Below, one piece after another: positions 1 through 6,988 of a stretch of DNA of 18,364 nucleotides. The position numbers and the translations under genes are program-made. Each line of letters opens with the position of its first letter. Position 1 is the first letter of the stretch. The notes beneath the pieces were generated by a model. It was not told where the DNA came from. It ran no database searches and saw only the letters and a program-made list of their open reading frames with translations. Source of the DNA: Candidatus Zhuqueibacterota bacterium (lineage in GTDB: Bacteria; Zhuqueibacterota; Zhuqueibacteria; Thermofontimicrobiales; Thiofontviventaceae); assembly GCA_014729735.1 (NCBI GenBank), contig WJJN01000682.1, forward strand, positions 1-18,364. Reading direction: 5' to 3'.

Positions 1-351
1 AAGGATGGAGATATCGATATATCGACATTTCGCTACCCCGGTCCCAAGCCGCATACAAAGGAAACAGGAATTGTGATGCTGGCTGACGGCGTCGAGGCGG
101 CATCGCGCACTTTGAAAGATCCTTCTGCCAGCAGAATCAAAGGATTGGTGACATCCATTGTAAACGAGCGTTTTAAAGAATTTGAACTTGATGATTCTCC
201 GCTTACCCTGAAAGACTTGAACAGAATTATCGAGAGTTTTCAAAATATATTATTAGGAACATTCCACGGTCGCGTCGAATATCCTGACCAGGAGGAAAGA
301 TTTTTTCCGAAAGGCAATGGCAAAGAGAAAAGCATTGAAATTAGAGATTAA
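1..351 (+). CDS. 7TM-HD family phosphohydrolase (PgpH-type), C-terminal part
   Basis: The reading frame is open from the first base, so only the last 116 residues are present and the true start lies upstream. The fragment reads like the end of the HD domain of PgpH/7TMR-HD membrane proteins: FRYPGPKPHTKETGIVMLAD, then VEAASRTLKDPS, then TLKDLNRIIESF and a closing GTFHGRVEYP. In this family an extracellular 7TMR domain and seven membrane helices precede a cytoplasmic HD phosphohydrolase; characterised members degrade cyclic di-AMP. The HD metal ligands themselves lie upstream of the window, so activity cannot be judged. The gene overlaps the start of ybeY by 35 nt, and pgpH next to ybeY is a familiar gene order. 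The family call is firm; the substrate is inferred from homologues. Confidence 0.88.
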   Translation, partial: KDGDIDISTFRYPGPKPHTKETGIVMLADGVEAASRTLKDPSASRIKGLVTSIVNERFKEFELDDSPLTLKDLNRIIESFQNILLGTFHGRVEYPDQEERFFPKGNGKEKSIEIRD

Positions 352-772
352 TATTGATAACATAAATGATAATTTTAAGGTTGATACAGACAATATCGAG
401 CACCTTGTAAATTATGTACTGAATAAAGAAAATTATAAATTCGGGGACATCGGTATTGTTTTTGTCAATCATAATTATATAATTGAATTAAACAAGAAGT
501 TTCTAGGGAAAAATGAAACCACGGATGTGCTTTCCTTCTCCCTTGATGAAACTTCAAAACCGGAGATTTCCGGTGAGGTTTATATAAATCTTGATATAGT
601 TTCTGAAAATGCCATTGAATTCAATGTTTCGTTTGTTGAAGAAGTGAATCGTATGGTCATTCACGGTTTACTGCATCTTGCCGGTTATGACGATCAAACT
701 GATTCCGATAAAGCCATAATGACCAGAAGAGAGGACCTGTATCTGGAGGATTATGAAAAGGATCTTCAATAG
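317..772 (+). CDS. ybeY: Endoribonuclease YbeY (rRNA maturation factor)
   Basis: 151 residues, the usual length for YbeY, a zinc-dependent single-strand endoribonuclease for 16S rRNA 3'-end processing and ribosome quality control in the cytoplasm. Family blocks are clear: TTDVLSFS (residues 68-75), SGEVYINLD (85-93) and the metal motif HGLLHLAGYDD (116-126). The first two ligands are His116 and His120; the third position, His in E. coli and B. subtilis, is Asp126. I recall this Asp form from Bacteroidetes-type YbeY, so it is a lineage marker rather than a defect. The start codon lies inside the end of the upstream PgpH gene (35 nt overlap), and the GGAGG near 291 is rather far away; a TTG at 335 is an alternative start. 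It sits between pgpH and a corC-like gene, consistent with a shared transcript. Confidence 0.93.
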   Translation: MAKRKALKLEINIDNINDNFKVDTDNIEHLVNYVLNKENYKFGDIGIVFVNHNYIIELNKKFLGKNETTDVLSFSLDETSKPEISGEVYINLDIVSENAIEFNVSFVEEVNRMVIHGLLHLAGYDDQTDSDKAIMTRREDLYLEDYEKDLQ

Positions 773-822
773 ATACACCAAAAATAGTGGGATATTCGAC
801 ATAATTGGAGGATAATTAACTC

Positions 823-2112
823 TTGGAAAGTGACTCGTATCTACAGATATTTTTATTTGCAATTTTAATATTATTTTCAGCGTTCTTTTCGAGTGCTGAA
901 ACTGCCTTTTTTTCGCTTACCAGGATTAGTCTCAATCGACTGAAAGAAAAAAATGATAACAAATCGAAGCGTGTATTAAGACTTCTAAAACAACCACGAA
1001 ATTTACTAATAACAATTTTAACCGGAAATACGATTGTCAATGTTGCCGCGGCGTCCATTGCAGCTTTGTTGGCAGCAGATCTCAGCCATAATATGTTTTT
1101 GTCAGAAGCATGGGTGGTTCTTATTGAAGTCGTGGTGGTGACATTGATCCTGCTGGTACTTAGCGAGATTACTCCGAAAATATTTGCAGTTAAAAATGCC
1201 ATCTGGCTTGCAGAATATTATTCTCTGCCGATACAAATTGTTTCTGCTGTGCTTTATCCCATCGTTCAAATACTTGCTCAATTTCCGTTTATTGTTTCAA
1301 AACTGATCGGACCTCGAGTCGACAAGCACCTTCTTTCCAAAGAAGAACTGAAAACTCTGCTCGAAGTTGGCAAAGATAGAGGCGCATTGATCGAAGACGA
1401 GAAGCGAATGATTCATTCGATATTCGAATTTGCCCAAACTTCGGCAAAGGAAATAATGATTCCCCGAACGGATATGATCTGCGTGGAAAAAAATACTCCC
1501 ATCGATGAATTGATACAAATAATCAAAGAAAAAGGACATACCCGGCTACCTGTTTATGAAGAAAGAGTTGACAATATCGTCGGGGTTTTGCATGCAAAGG
1601 AATTATTGCCATTACTAAAGAGTTCTAAGGATAAAATCGATTTGGAAAAAAGAGTGCGACCGGCATTGTTCGTTCCGGAAAGCAAAATGATCGATGAACT
1701 GCTCAAGGATTTTCAAAAAGAAAAAATGCACATGGCAATCGTGGTAGATGAATATGGCGGTACAGCAGGCTTGATTACACTCGAAGATGTCATCGAAGAA
1801 ATTGTGGGTGAAATTCAGGACGAATATGATCGTGAAAAACCCTTATACAAGAAAAATGAAGACGGCTCTTTTATGGTTAATGCAAAGATGAACATCGATG
1901 AGTTGAAAGAGCAGCTTAAATTGAATATCGTTGCGGATGATTCATATGAAAGTCTGGGCGGACATATTCTGAACATCACCGGTTCGCTGCCTGAACCGGG
2001 GGAGGAAGTGATCGATCAGGGATACAAATTCGTTATCGAAAAGGTCGAAAAGAATCGCATCATTCAGGTGCGGATTATGAAAATCACAGAAAAAGATGAA
2101 AAAACGTCTTGA
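823..2112 (+). CDS. CNNM/CBS-domain transporter-like membrane protein (HlyC/CorC family)
   Basis: 429 residues with the full three-part architecture of UPF0053 (CorC/YhdP/GldE-like) proteins. An N-terminal CNNM (DUF21) membrane domain (about 1-190) has FSSAETAFFSL near residue 22 and LSEITPKIFA near 113. Two CBS domains follow: about 208-268 (MIPRTDMICV, GHTRLPVYEE) and 278-335 (MAIVVDEYGGTAGLITLEDV, then EEIVGEI). A C-terminal CorC_HlyC transporter-associated domain spans about 345-420. Related proteins act in magnesium/cobalt efflux or resistance; in Bacteroidetes the GldE relative is linked to gliding. The substrate here is unknown. The start is TTG, chosen because GGAGGA (807-812) lies 10 nt upstream and no ATG precedes the first helix. 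The gene follows ybeY by 50 nt and is probably co-transcribed with it. Confidence 0.9.
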   Translation: MESDSYLQIFLFAILILFSAFFSSAETAFFSLTRISLNRLKEKNDNKSKRVLRLLKQPRNLLITILTGNTIVNVAAASIAALLAADLSHNMFLSEAWVVLIEVVVVTLILLVLSEITPKIFAVKNAIWLAEYYSLPIQIVSAVLYPIVQILAQFPFIVSKLIGPRVDKHLLSKEELKTLLEVGKDRGALIEDEKRMIHSIFEFAQTSAKEIMIPRTDMICVEKNTPIDELIQIIKEKGHTRLPVYEERVDNIVGVLHAKELLPLLKSSKDKIDLEKRVRPALFVPESKMIDELLKDFQKEKMHMAIVVDEYGGTAGLITLEDVIEEIVGEIQDEYDREKPLYKKNEDGSFMVNAKMNIDELKEQLKLNIVADDSYESLGGHILNITGSLPEPGEEVIDQGYKFVIEKVEKNRIIQVRIMKITEKDEKTS

Positions 2113-2194
2113 CAGGATTTAAATAGCTTTTTAATTTATTAGAACTTAAATTTTTAATTCGGGAAGCTTAAATCAATTGTTCAGGAGGAAAAGC

Positions 2195-3370
2195 ATGAAT
2201 TCATTACGGTTCGATGTGAGAGATATTTTTAAGGCAAATCGGTTAGCTTTCAGCTTACAGCGCATCTGGATTCAATTTCTCGGATTTTTATTTGGCTATT
2301 CGTGCTATTTACTATTTACATATCTTGCGATTATTATCACTGGATACGAATTCGGAGATGCCTGGCAAATAGCAGGATTGCTCCCATGTCTGGCAACTTT
2401 TGGTGGAAGCGCGATAAGCTGGGCTGTCTTTATTATCGGTGTTTTAATTTTTATCATTTCACATATCATCGCGAGTACAGCGGTTTCCCGTGCAACTTAT
2501 ATGCTGCTGAAAGGCAATCACTTCTATACATGGCGAGAATCGTATGGATTCGCATTACGCAAGGCAAGCTCTGTCATTTTTACACCGTTATCAATCGGGA
2601 TTATTGCGTTGCTATTCGTGGCTGGCGGCTTAATAGTTGGAATTTTAGGAAGAATTCCGGTTATCGGCGAACTGGGTTTTTCATTTTTCTATCTTATCTG
2701 GATTTTTGCAGGATTAATTTTGTTCTATTTTGTGCTCGTTTTTGTTATTTCCCTTATTGTTACTCCGGCTGTAATCTCGAGCACAGATGACGATGCATTC
2801 GAGGGTGTTTTTCAATCCTTTTCGATAGTCTGGAATCAGCCGGTAAGATTTGTCTTTTACGAAGTAATAACCGTGTTTTATGCAATATTCGGTGCGATTA
2901 TTTTCGCCGCTGTGCTCAAACAAGGATTTCTATTGACAGACTCAATATTCAGATTCGCGATGGGTGAGAAATATATCAGCCTTATGAAGCAAGGAATGCA
3001 TATTTTAAGTAGCTGGATCACGATAACTATTGGGTGGATGGAAATTGTTTTTGGTGATTTAGCCGGATATTTCTATTTCAGCCGGGAATTTATAAAACTT
3101 GATATATCTCTGATCTTAAATATTTCTTCTTATATCTTTGCAATAATGATACTGCTAGTCGGCATAGTTGTTATTTCTTACGGACTCGCAGCCATTAACA
3201 CAGGTAATACTTTGATTGTCCTGCTTCTTCGAAAACTGAAGGATGGTTATAATCTACTGGAAAGAAAGGATGATGAAGAGGAAGATGAGGGGGATGATAT
3301 TGACGAACAGATTGAGGAAAAGCTTCCTGATTCCGGAGCTGCCAGTCCCGATAAAAAAGAAAACTCATAA
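2195..3370 (+). CDS. Polytopic inner-membrane protein of unknown function
   Basis: 391 residues from the ATG that follows a strong AGGAGGA (2183-2189); an in-frame TTG at 2177 would add six residues but lies upstream of that site. I do not recognise a named family. About six or seven hydrophobic helices are visible, roughly at 26-50, 76-98, 128-152, 163-195, 222-245, 270-290 and 307-340. A conserved-looking cytoplasmic stretch (PAVISSTDDDAFEGVF, near 200) resembles loops in DUF975/YckC-like membrane proteins, but this is only an impression. The C-terminal 40 residues are highly charged and acidic (KDDEEEDEGDDIDEQIEEK) and probably cytoplasmic. It lies downstream of the CNNM/CBS gene and is followed by a strong terminator, so it is probably the last gene of that transcript. 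No catalytic motif was seen. Confidence 0.8.
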   Translation: MNSLRFDVRDIFKANRLAFSLQRIWIQFLGFLFGYSCYLLFTYLAIIITGYEFGDAWQIAGLLPCLATFGGSAISWAVFIIGVLIFIISHIIASTAVSRATYMLLKGNHFYTWRESYGFALRKASSVIFTPLSIGIIALLFVAGGLIVGILGRIPVIGELGFSFFYLIWIFAGLILFYFVLVFVISLIVTPAVISSTDDDAFEGVFQSFSIVWNQPVRFVFYEVITVFYAIFGAIIFAAVLKQGFLLTDSIFRFAMGEKYISLMKQGMHILSSWITITIGWMEIVFGDLAGYFYFSREFIKLDISLILNISSYIFAIMILLVGIVVISYGLAAINTGNTLIVLLLRKLKDGYNLLERKDDEEEDEGDDIDEQIEEKLPDSGAASPDKKENS

Positions 3371-3392
3371 GACTAAATATTATGAGAACGAT

Positions 3393-3427
3393 GAAAGCGC
3401 CAGCATTATATGCGGCGTTTTCTTTTT
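3393..3427 (+). terminator. Strong intrinsic terminator
   Basis: A 9-bp stem GAAAGCGCC/GGCGTTTTC (one G-T wobble) is extended beyond a single bulged A by GCAT/ATGC around a TAT loop, and is followed by a T5 run at 3423-3427. It lies 22 nt after the stop of the membrane protein gene and 22 nt before the GalT-like start, so it separates the two transcription units. Confidence 0.85.
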
Positions 3428-3449
3428 AATATCATACAAGGAAAGAAAT

Positions 3450-4478
3450 ATGCCAATTAATCAATTACGGCGCAATCCCATTAACGGTCGCTGGACTATC
3501 GTTCTGATGGATCAGCTTAATTTATCAAATTTAACAGTTAAAGAAAAGAAAAAAGCATCCGGTGTCAGCAGTTGCCCTTTTTGCGAGGGTAATGAAAAAA
3601 TGACCCCACCGGAAATTATGGCATTGCGCAGTGAGGGATTTGGGATGAATGAGAGCGGCTGGCGCATTCGGGTAATTCCGGATAAAAATCCCGTCTTACA
3701 AATTTATGGAGATTTAAACAATCGGGGATTTGGAATGTATGATGTTCTGGACGGGATCGGTGCACACGAGATCGTTATCGAGTCGCCCAAACACACAGAA
3801 ACGTTCGTTGATTTATCCGAAGACAGAATAACGGAAATTTTTTGGACATACCGCGAGCGCATCCTCGATCTAAAGGAGGATTCACGTTTTCGATATGTAC
3901 TGGTTCATAAAAATTACGGCGAAGCAGTGGGACCTACCTCGGAGCACTCATACTCTTTTATAATAGCCTCGCCCATTACTCCGAAAAGAGTGAAGGATGA
4001 ATTAATCAATTCCAGAGCGTATTACGACTACAAGGAGCGATGTCTCTTATGTGATATCATTCGCCAGGAATTAACCGATCAGGATCGGGTGGTCCTGGAA
4101 GATGGAAAGTTCATCGCCCTAACTCCGTTTGCATCCAGCAGACCATTTGAAGTATGGATTATGCCCCAAAAGCACGAACCATTTTTCGAGTTGACCGCGG
4201 ATTTAAGACCGTTGGCAAAAATGACGAAAGAATTACTTGTACGAATTCATACGCTGCTCAATGAACCTGATTATATTATGGCAATTCATTCGGGACCGAA
4301 TATAAAGGCAGGAAGACGCCGCGGGTATTGGCAATCTCTGGAACGGGATTATCACTGGCATCTGGAAATTATGCCGCGTTTGCGAGCCTATACGAGTTTC
4401 GAAGCCAGTAGTGGTTTCCCGATAAATTCGGTTCCGCCAGAAAAAGCCGCCGCACTTCTGCGCGAAATTGGCGCGTAA
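3450..4478 (+). CDS. Galactose-1-phosphate uridylyltransferase-like protein lacking the catalytic His
   Basis: 342 residues from the ATG after AAGGAAAG (3438-3445); the open frame extends far upstream but only through the terminator and the previous gene. Two tandem HIT-like halves are visible. First half: CPFC (42-45), GAHEIVIESPKH (104-115) and HSYSF (166-170). Second half: CLLC (198-201), MPQKH (238-242) and YHWHLEIMPRL (301-311). This is the GalT/ADP-glucose phosphorylase layout, with zinc-type CxxC, His115 and His166 kept. However, the family's catalytic H-x-H-x-Q is here H-S-Y-S-F: the nucleophilic His is Tyr168 and the Gln is Phe170. The start RNPINGRWTIV and end INSVPPEKAA are typical of the family. 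Normal UMP transfer through a histidine intermediate therefore looks unlikely. No other Leloir gene lies nearby. It may be a noncatalytic or neofunctionalised paralogue. Confidence 0.82.
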   Translation: MPINQLRRNPINGRWTIVLMDQLNLSNLTVKEKKKASGVSSCPFCEGNEKMTPPEIMALRSEGFGMNESGWRIRVIPDKNPVLQIYGDLNNRGFGMYDVLDGIGAHEIVIESPKHTETFVDLSEDRITEIFWTYRERILDLKEDSRFRYVLVHKNYGEAVGPTSEHSYSFIIASPITPKRVKDELINSRAYYDYKERCLLCDIIRQELTDQDRVVLEDGKFIALTPFASSRPFEVWIMPQKHEPFFELTADLRPLAKMTKELLVRIHTLLNEPDYIMAIHSGPNIKAGRRRGYWQSLERDYHWHLEIMPRLRAYTSFEASSGFPINSVPPEKAAALLREIGA

Positions 4479-4497
4479 AATTCAAACAGGAATAAAA

Positions 4498-5406
4498 ATG
4501 AATGAGTATCTGCCCTCCTATCTCGACCTGTTTAAGAAGGGCATTTTACAGCAAAGATCGGGTGCCCTGGATGCCATTATGGAACGCTGTGAATTGTGCC
4601 CGCGTAAATGCAGAATTAATCGAAAAAATGGAGAAACCGGATATTGTCAGGCAGGTTATGAGCTCAAAGTTTCCAGTGCTTTTCCTCATTATGGTGAGGA
4701 AGCGCCATTGGTGGGCTATAACGGATCGGGCACCATATTTTTGACACATTGTACGTTACGATGCAGTTTCTGTCAAAATTATGAAATCAGCCATCTGGAT
4801 GAGGGAAACATAGTCTCAACGAACACGCTGGCTCAAATGATGATTTCCCTTCAAAAGCGTGGCTGTCACAATATTAATTTTGTGACACCGACTCATTATG
4901 TCCCCAGAATTGTTGATGCACTGCAAATTGCCATTAAAGACGGCTTGAAAATTCCGCTTGTTTACAATTGCGGCGGTTATGAATCGCTACAGGTCATTCG
5001 CTGTCTGGAGGATATTTTTGACTTATACATGCCTGATGTGAAATTTGCAGATGATGTTCATGCTTTAAAATACATGAATGCCGGCGACTATTTCAAAAAT
5101 TTGAAATTAATTTTAAAAGAAATGCATCGTCAGGTCGGTATTTTAAAAACTGATGAAAGTGATGTCGCCTATCGCGGAATTATTATCCGACATTTGGTTA
5201 TGCCGGATTCAATTCAGGGAAGCGAGGAGATTTTCAAATTCATTACGGAGGAGTTGTCGAGAGATACTTACGTTAATATCATGAACCAGTATCATCCATG
5301 TTATGAAGCCGCAAATGATAATATTATTAATCGCCGAATATCCGGCAGTGAATATCATGATGCGGTGGCGATTGCACAAAAACATGGTTTACATCGCGGA
5401 TTTTAA
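4498..5406 (+). CDS. PflX-type radical SAM protein (COG1313-like)
   Basis: 302 residues. The radical SAM cluster motif is THCTLRCSFCQNY, with Cys85, Cys89 and Cys92 (CxxxCxxC), which would bind a 4Fe-4S cluster and S-adenosylmethionine. Ahead of it is a second cysteine group, CELCPRKC (31-38) and Cys50 in GETGYC, typical of the PflX branch of pyruvate-formate-lyase-activating-enzyme homologues. Later blocks NFVTPTHYVP, VYNCGGYE and LYMPDVKFAD also fit. No pyruvate formate lyase or other glycyl-radical enzyme is nearby, so the substrate is unknown. I chose the ATG preceded by ACAGGA (4486-4491); a TTG ten codons upstream would overlap the end of the GalT-like gene. The 19-nt gap suggests co-transcription with that gene. 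Confidence 0.87.
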   Translation: MNEYLPSYLDLFKKGILQQRSGALDAIMERCELCPRKCRINRKNGETGYCQAGYELKVSSAFPHYGEEAPLVGYNGSGTIFLTHCTLRCSFCQNYEISHLDEGNIVSTNTLAQMMISLQKRGCHNINFVTPTHYVPRIVDALQIAIKDGLKIPLVYNCGGYESLQVIRCLEDIFDLYMPDVKFADDVHALKYMNAGDYFKNLKLILKEMHRQVGILKTDESDVAYRGIIIRHLVMPDSIQGSEEIFKFITEELSRDTYVNIMNQYHPCYEAANDNIINRRISGSEYHDAVAIAQKHGLHRGF

Positions 5407-5480
5407 GAATGAATCTTTTATCATAAAAATGCATCAAATTAATAGTGCCAGAAAATAGAAGAGAAAGGATGAGTTAGAGT

Positions 5481-5897
5481 ATGAATGCAAGTGTTAAATT
5501 AGTGAACGGACTTTCAATGATGGGCAAAGCCAGTTCCAATCATTGGGTTCCAATGGATGCCGAAGAAAAAGTGGGAGGGGAAGAAGCTGCGAGCCGACCA
5601 GTGGAATTGCTACTACTAGGACTGGGCGGCTGTACGGGAATGGATGTCGTTTCGATCATGAAAAAAAAGAGAGTACCGTTCGTTGATTTCGAGATAGATA
5701 TTGAAGCTGAGCGAGCAGAAGAACATCCGCGTATTTACACAAAAATAAAACTCACTTATAAAGTGTACGGAAAAAACATCAAGGAAAAAGACGTGGAACG
5801 TGCGATTGAACTATCCGAAACAAAATATTGTCCGGCTTCGGCAATGCTTCGGAAATCTGCTGACATTGAAACGACCTATGAAATAATTGAAAAATAG
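5481..5897 (+). CDS. OsmC-family peroxiredoxin-like protein
   Basis: 138 residues, normal for the small OsmC/Ohr fold. Both characteristic cysteines are present: Cys51 in LLGLGGCTGMDVVSIMKKK and Cys117 in KYCPASAMLRKSA. The protein most resembles the YhfA branch of OsmC rather than Ohr. Members of the fold are homodimeric thiol peroxidases that reduce organic hydroperoxides in the cytoplasm; the YhfA branch is poorly characterised. The start ATG is preceded by GAAAGGA about 11 nt upstream. It lies 74 nt after the radical SAM gene, in the same direction, and 69 nt before the ECF sigma gene. Proximity to a radical SAM protein and a cysteine-rich anti-sigma factor would fit an oxidative-stress setting, but that is inference from position only. 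Confidence 0.88.
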   Translation: MNASVKLVNGLSMMGKASSNHWVPMDAEEKVGGEEAASRPVELLLLGLGGCTGMDVVSIMKKKRVPFVDFEIDIEAERAEEHPRIYTKIKLTYKVYGKNIKEKDVERAIELSETKYCPASAMLRKSADIETTYEIIEK

Positions 5898-5906
5898 AAT
5901 AACATA

Positions 5907-5980
5907 TCAGAAGTTTCATGTAAATTATGCTTGTTTTTTTAGCATTTTTTTATATCTTTAATCAATATGGAAACTTCTGA
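5907..5980 (+). promoter_or_regulatory. 11-bp perfect inverted repeat spanning the sigma factor start
   Basis: TCAGAAGTTTC (5907-5917) and its exact reverse complement GAAACTTCTGA (5970-5980) are 52 nt apart. The right arm begins 1 nt after the start codon of the ECF sigma gene; AT of the start codon can also pair with AT at 5918-5919 across one bulged G. Between the arms are a short ATGCT/AGCAT hairpin (5927-5945) and a T7 run. No Shine-Dalgarno sequence is seen. It could be an mRNA structure hiding the start codon or a pair of operator half-sites about five helical turns apart. Confidence 0.55.
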
Positions 5981-6545
5981 AAAAGAACTAATCGAAAAAG
6001 CGAATAGCGGTGACCGCATCGCACAATCCCGGATTGTTCAAAAATATGAACGGATGGTCTATAATCTGGGGCTTAAGTTGCTTGGAAATTCTGACGAAGC
6101 AGAATGCATTTTACAGGAAACATTTCTGAAAGTACTGGAGTCGTTGCGGGATTTTAGAGGAAAATCGCAGTTATCAACATGGATTTACCGTATTGCCACA
6201 AACCAGGCATTGATGCGGCTGCGTAGCCGGAAAAAGGAATATGCAACATTCACATCGGAAAATGATGAAGGAGTGAAAGACTATTCCAATCTGGTCAGGT
6301 CATTCGAGGCTACACCACTTGATGATTTGCTGAATTCGGAATTGCGCCAAAAAATGACGGCAGCGGTAGAAATGCTGCCACCAAAATATAAATCCGTTTT
6401 TGTACTGAAAGATATCGAAGGATTATCGCTAAAGGAAATCAGCGATATTCTGGATATCTCATTGCCAGCGGTGAAATCAAATCTGCATCGCGCACGATTA
6501 TTTTTAAGAGAAAAATTAGCCGGATTCATTAATGGAAAAACATAA
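5967..6545 (+). CDS. ECF-type RNA polymerase sigma factor (sigma-70 family, SigE/RpoE-like)
   Basis: 192 residues with the two-domain ECF plan. Region 2 (about 20-90) contains the core-binding stretch ECILQETFLKVLESLRDFRG followed by STWIYRIATNQALMRLR, which recognises the -10 element. Region 4 (about 135-185) contains LPPKYKSVFVLKDIEGLS and the helix-turn-helix EISDILDISLPAVKSNLHRA. It would direct RNA polymerase to a small stress or envelope regulon. Its last 14 nt overlap the next gene, which encodes a zinc-finger anti-sigma factor, the standard arrangement for such pairs. There is no recognisable ribosome binding site, and an inverted repeat covers the initiation region, suggesting control of translation or autoregulation. 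The target promoter sequence cannot be determined here. Confidence 0.93.
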   Translation: METSEKELIEKANSGDRIAQSRIVQKYERMVYNLGLKLLGNSDEAECILQETFLKVLESLRDFRGKSQLSTWIYRIATNQALMRLRSRKKEYATFTSENDEGVKDYSNLVRSFEATPLDDLLNSELRQKMTAAVEMLPPKYKSVFVLKDIEGLSLKEISDILDISLPAVKSNLHRARLFLREKLAGFINGKT

Positions 6546-6783
6546 TCAAAATAAAGAGTGTAAGAATATAATCGAACAGCTCTGCGAAGAATTAAATGAA
6601 AGTGTCAATTCTCCGTTTTGTACGGAAGTACAGCGCCATCTTGAACAATGCTCCCAATGTCGCGTCTTTGTTGATTCTATCAGAACAACGGTATTTTTTT
6701 GCAAAAATCTGGTCGACGAAGACGTCCCCCGTTCCATCGATGATCATTTATGGAAAATTCTTAAATTAAAAAAACCTGAGTAA
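6532..6783 (+). CDS. Small zinc-finger anti-sigma factor (zf-HC2 type)
   Basis: 83 residues. The metal-binding pattern of zinc-binding anti-sigma (ZAS) proteins is visible: Cys10, then His36-x3-Cys40-x2-Cys43 in RHLEQCSQC. These proteins bind their sigma factor and hold it off RNA polymerase; in some, oxidation of the cysteines releases it. Unlike many ECF anti-sigma factors, no membrane segment follows the zinc finger; the C-terminus (about 58-83) is short and polar, so the protein should be cytoplasmic. Extra cysteines at 18, 30 and 57 might add thiol sensitivity. The start ATG lies inside the end of the sigma gene (14-nt overlap), implying translational coupling. The neighbouring OsmC-like gene makes a redox signal plausible but not shown. 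Confidence 0.85.
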   Translation: MEKHNQNKECKNIIEQLCEELNESVNSPFCTEVQRHLEQCSQCRVFVDSIRTTVFFCKNLVDEDVPRSIDDHLWKILKLKKPE

Positions 6784-6827
6784 ATCTTATTATCTGAAAA
6801 TAACAAATTTATTGTTGATTTTTGAAA

Positions 6828-6852
6828 AAAAAATAGATATATTCTATTTTTT
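6828..6852 (+). terminator. AT-rich hairpin, possible terminator of the sigma/anti-sigma unit
   Basis: AAAAAATAGA (6828-6837) and TCTATTTTTT (6843-6852) form a perfect 10-bp stem with a 5-nt loop, about 45 nt after the anti-sigma stop. The A-run/T-run flanks would allow termination in either direction, but the stem is weak because it is almost all A-T. The same stretch offers TTGAAA (6822-6827), N17, TATTTT (6845-6850) as a possible promoter for the next gene. Confidence 0.4.
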
Positions 6853-6902
6853 ATCAAAATAGCAGAGTTTAATATGAAGTGCTATTTAAATTTTTATATC
6901 GA

Positions 6903-6933
6903 TTGAGATAAAAAAGTCGGTGACTTTTCTCAA
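6903..6933 (+). promoter_or_regulatory. Bulged hairpin in the upstream region of the phosphomutase gene
   Basis: TTGAG (6903-6907) pairs with CTCAA (6929-6933), and AAAAGTC (6912-6918) pairs with GACTTTT (6922-6928) around a GGT loop. This gives 12 bp with a 4-nt bulge on the left side. It ends 55 nt before the GTG start, and no long T-run follows, so it may be a leader structure or operator rather than a terminator. Confidence 0.4.
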
Positions 6934-6988
6934 AGAAAAATTTGATTAAATAAGGCGTTCACAGAAAATACCAACTTTGGAGGATCAT

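Noticed and set aside
816..1202. Antisense frame opposite the CNNM/CBS gene
   Set aside because: Shadow of the conserved sense gene; low-complexity Ser/Thr/Ala translation with no family match.
2302..2790. 162-codon frame within the polytopic membrane protein gene
   Set aside because: It lies in a different frame of a clearly coding, helix-rich gene, its composition (Cys, Tyr, Arg) is implausible, and it has no ribosome binding site.
3243..3449. Upstream extension of the GalT-like frame by 69 codons
   Set aside because: It runs through the intrinsic terminator and the end of the preceding gene in another frame; the family begins at the ATG at 3450, which has its own ribosome binding site.
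5927..5951. ATGCT/AGCAT hairpin with T-run as a terminator after the OsmC-family gene
   Set aside because: The stem is only 5 bp and very weak; it is better treated as part of the larger inverted repeat at the sigma factor start.
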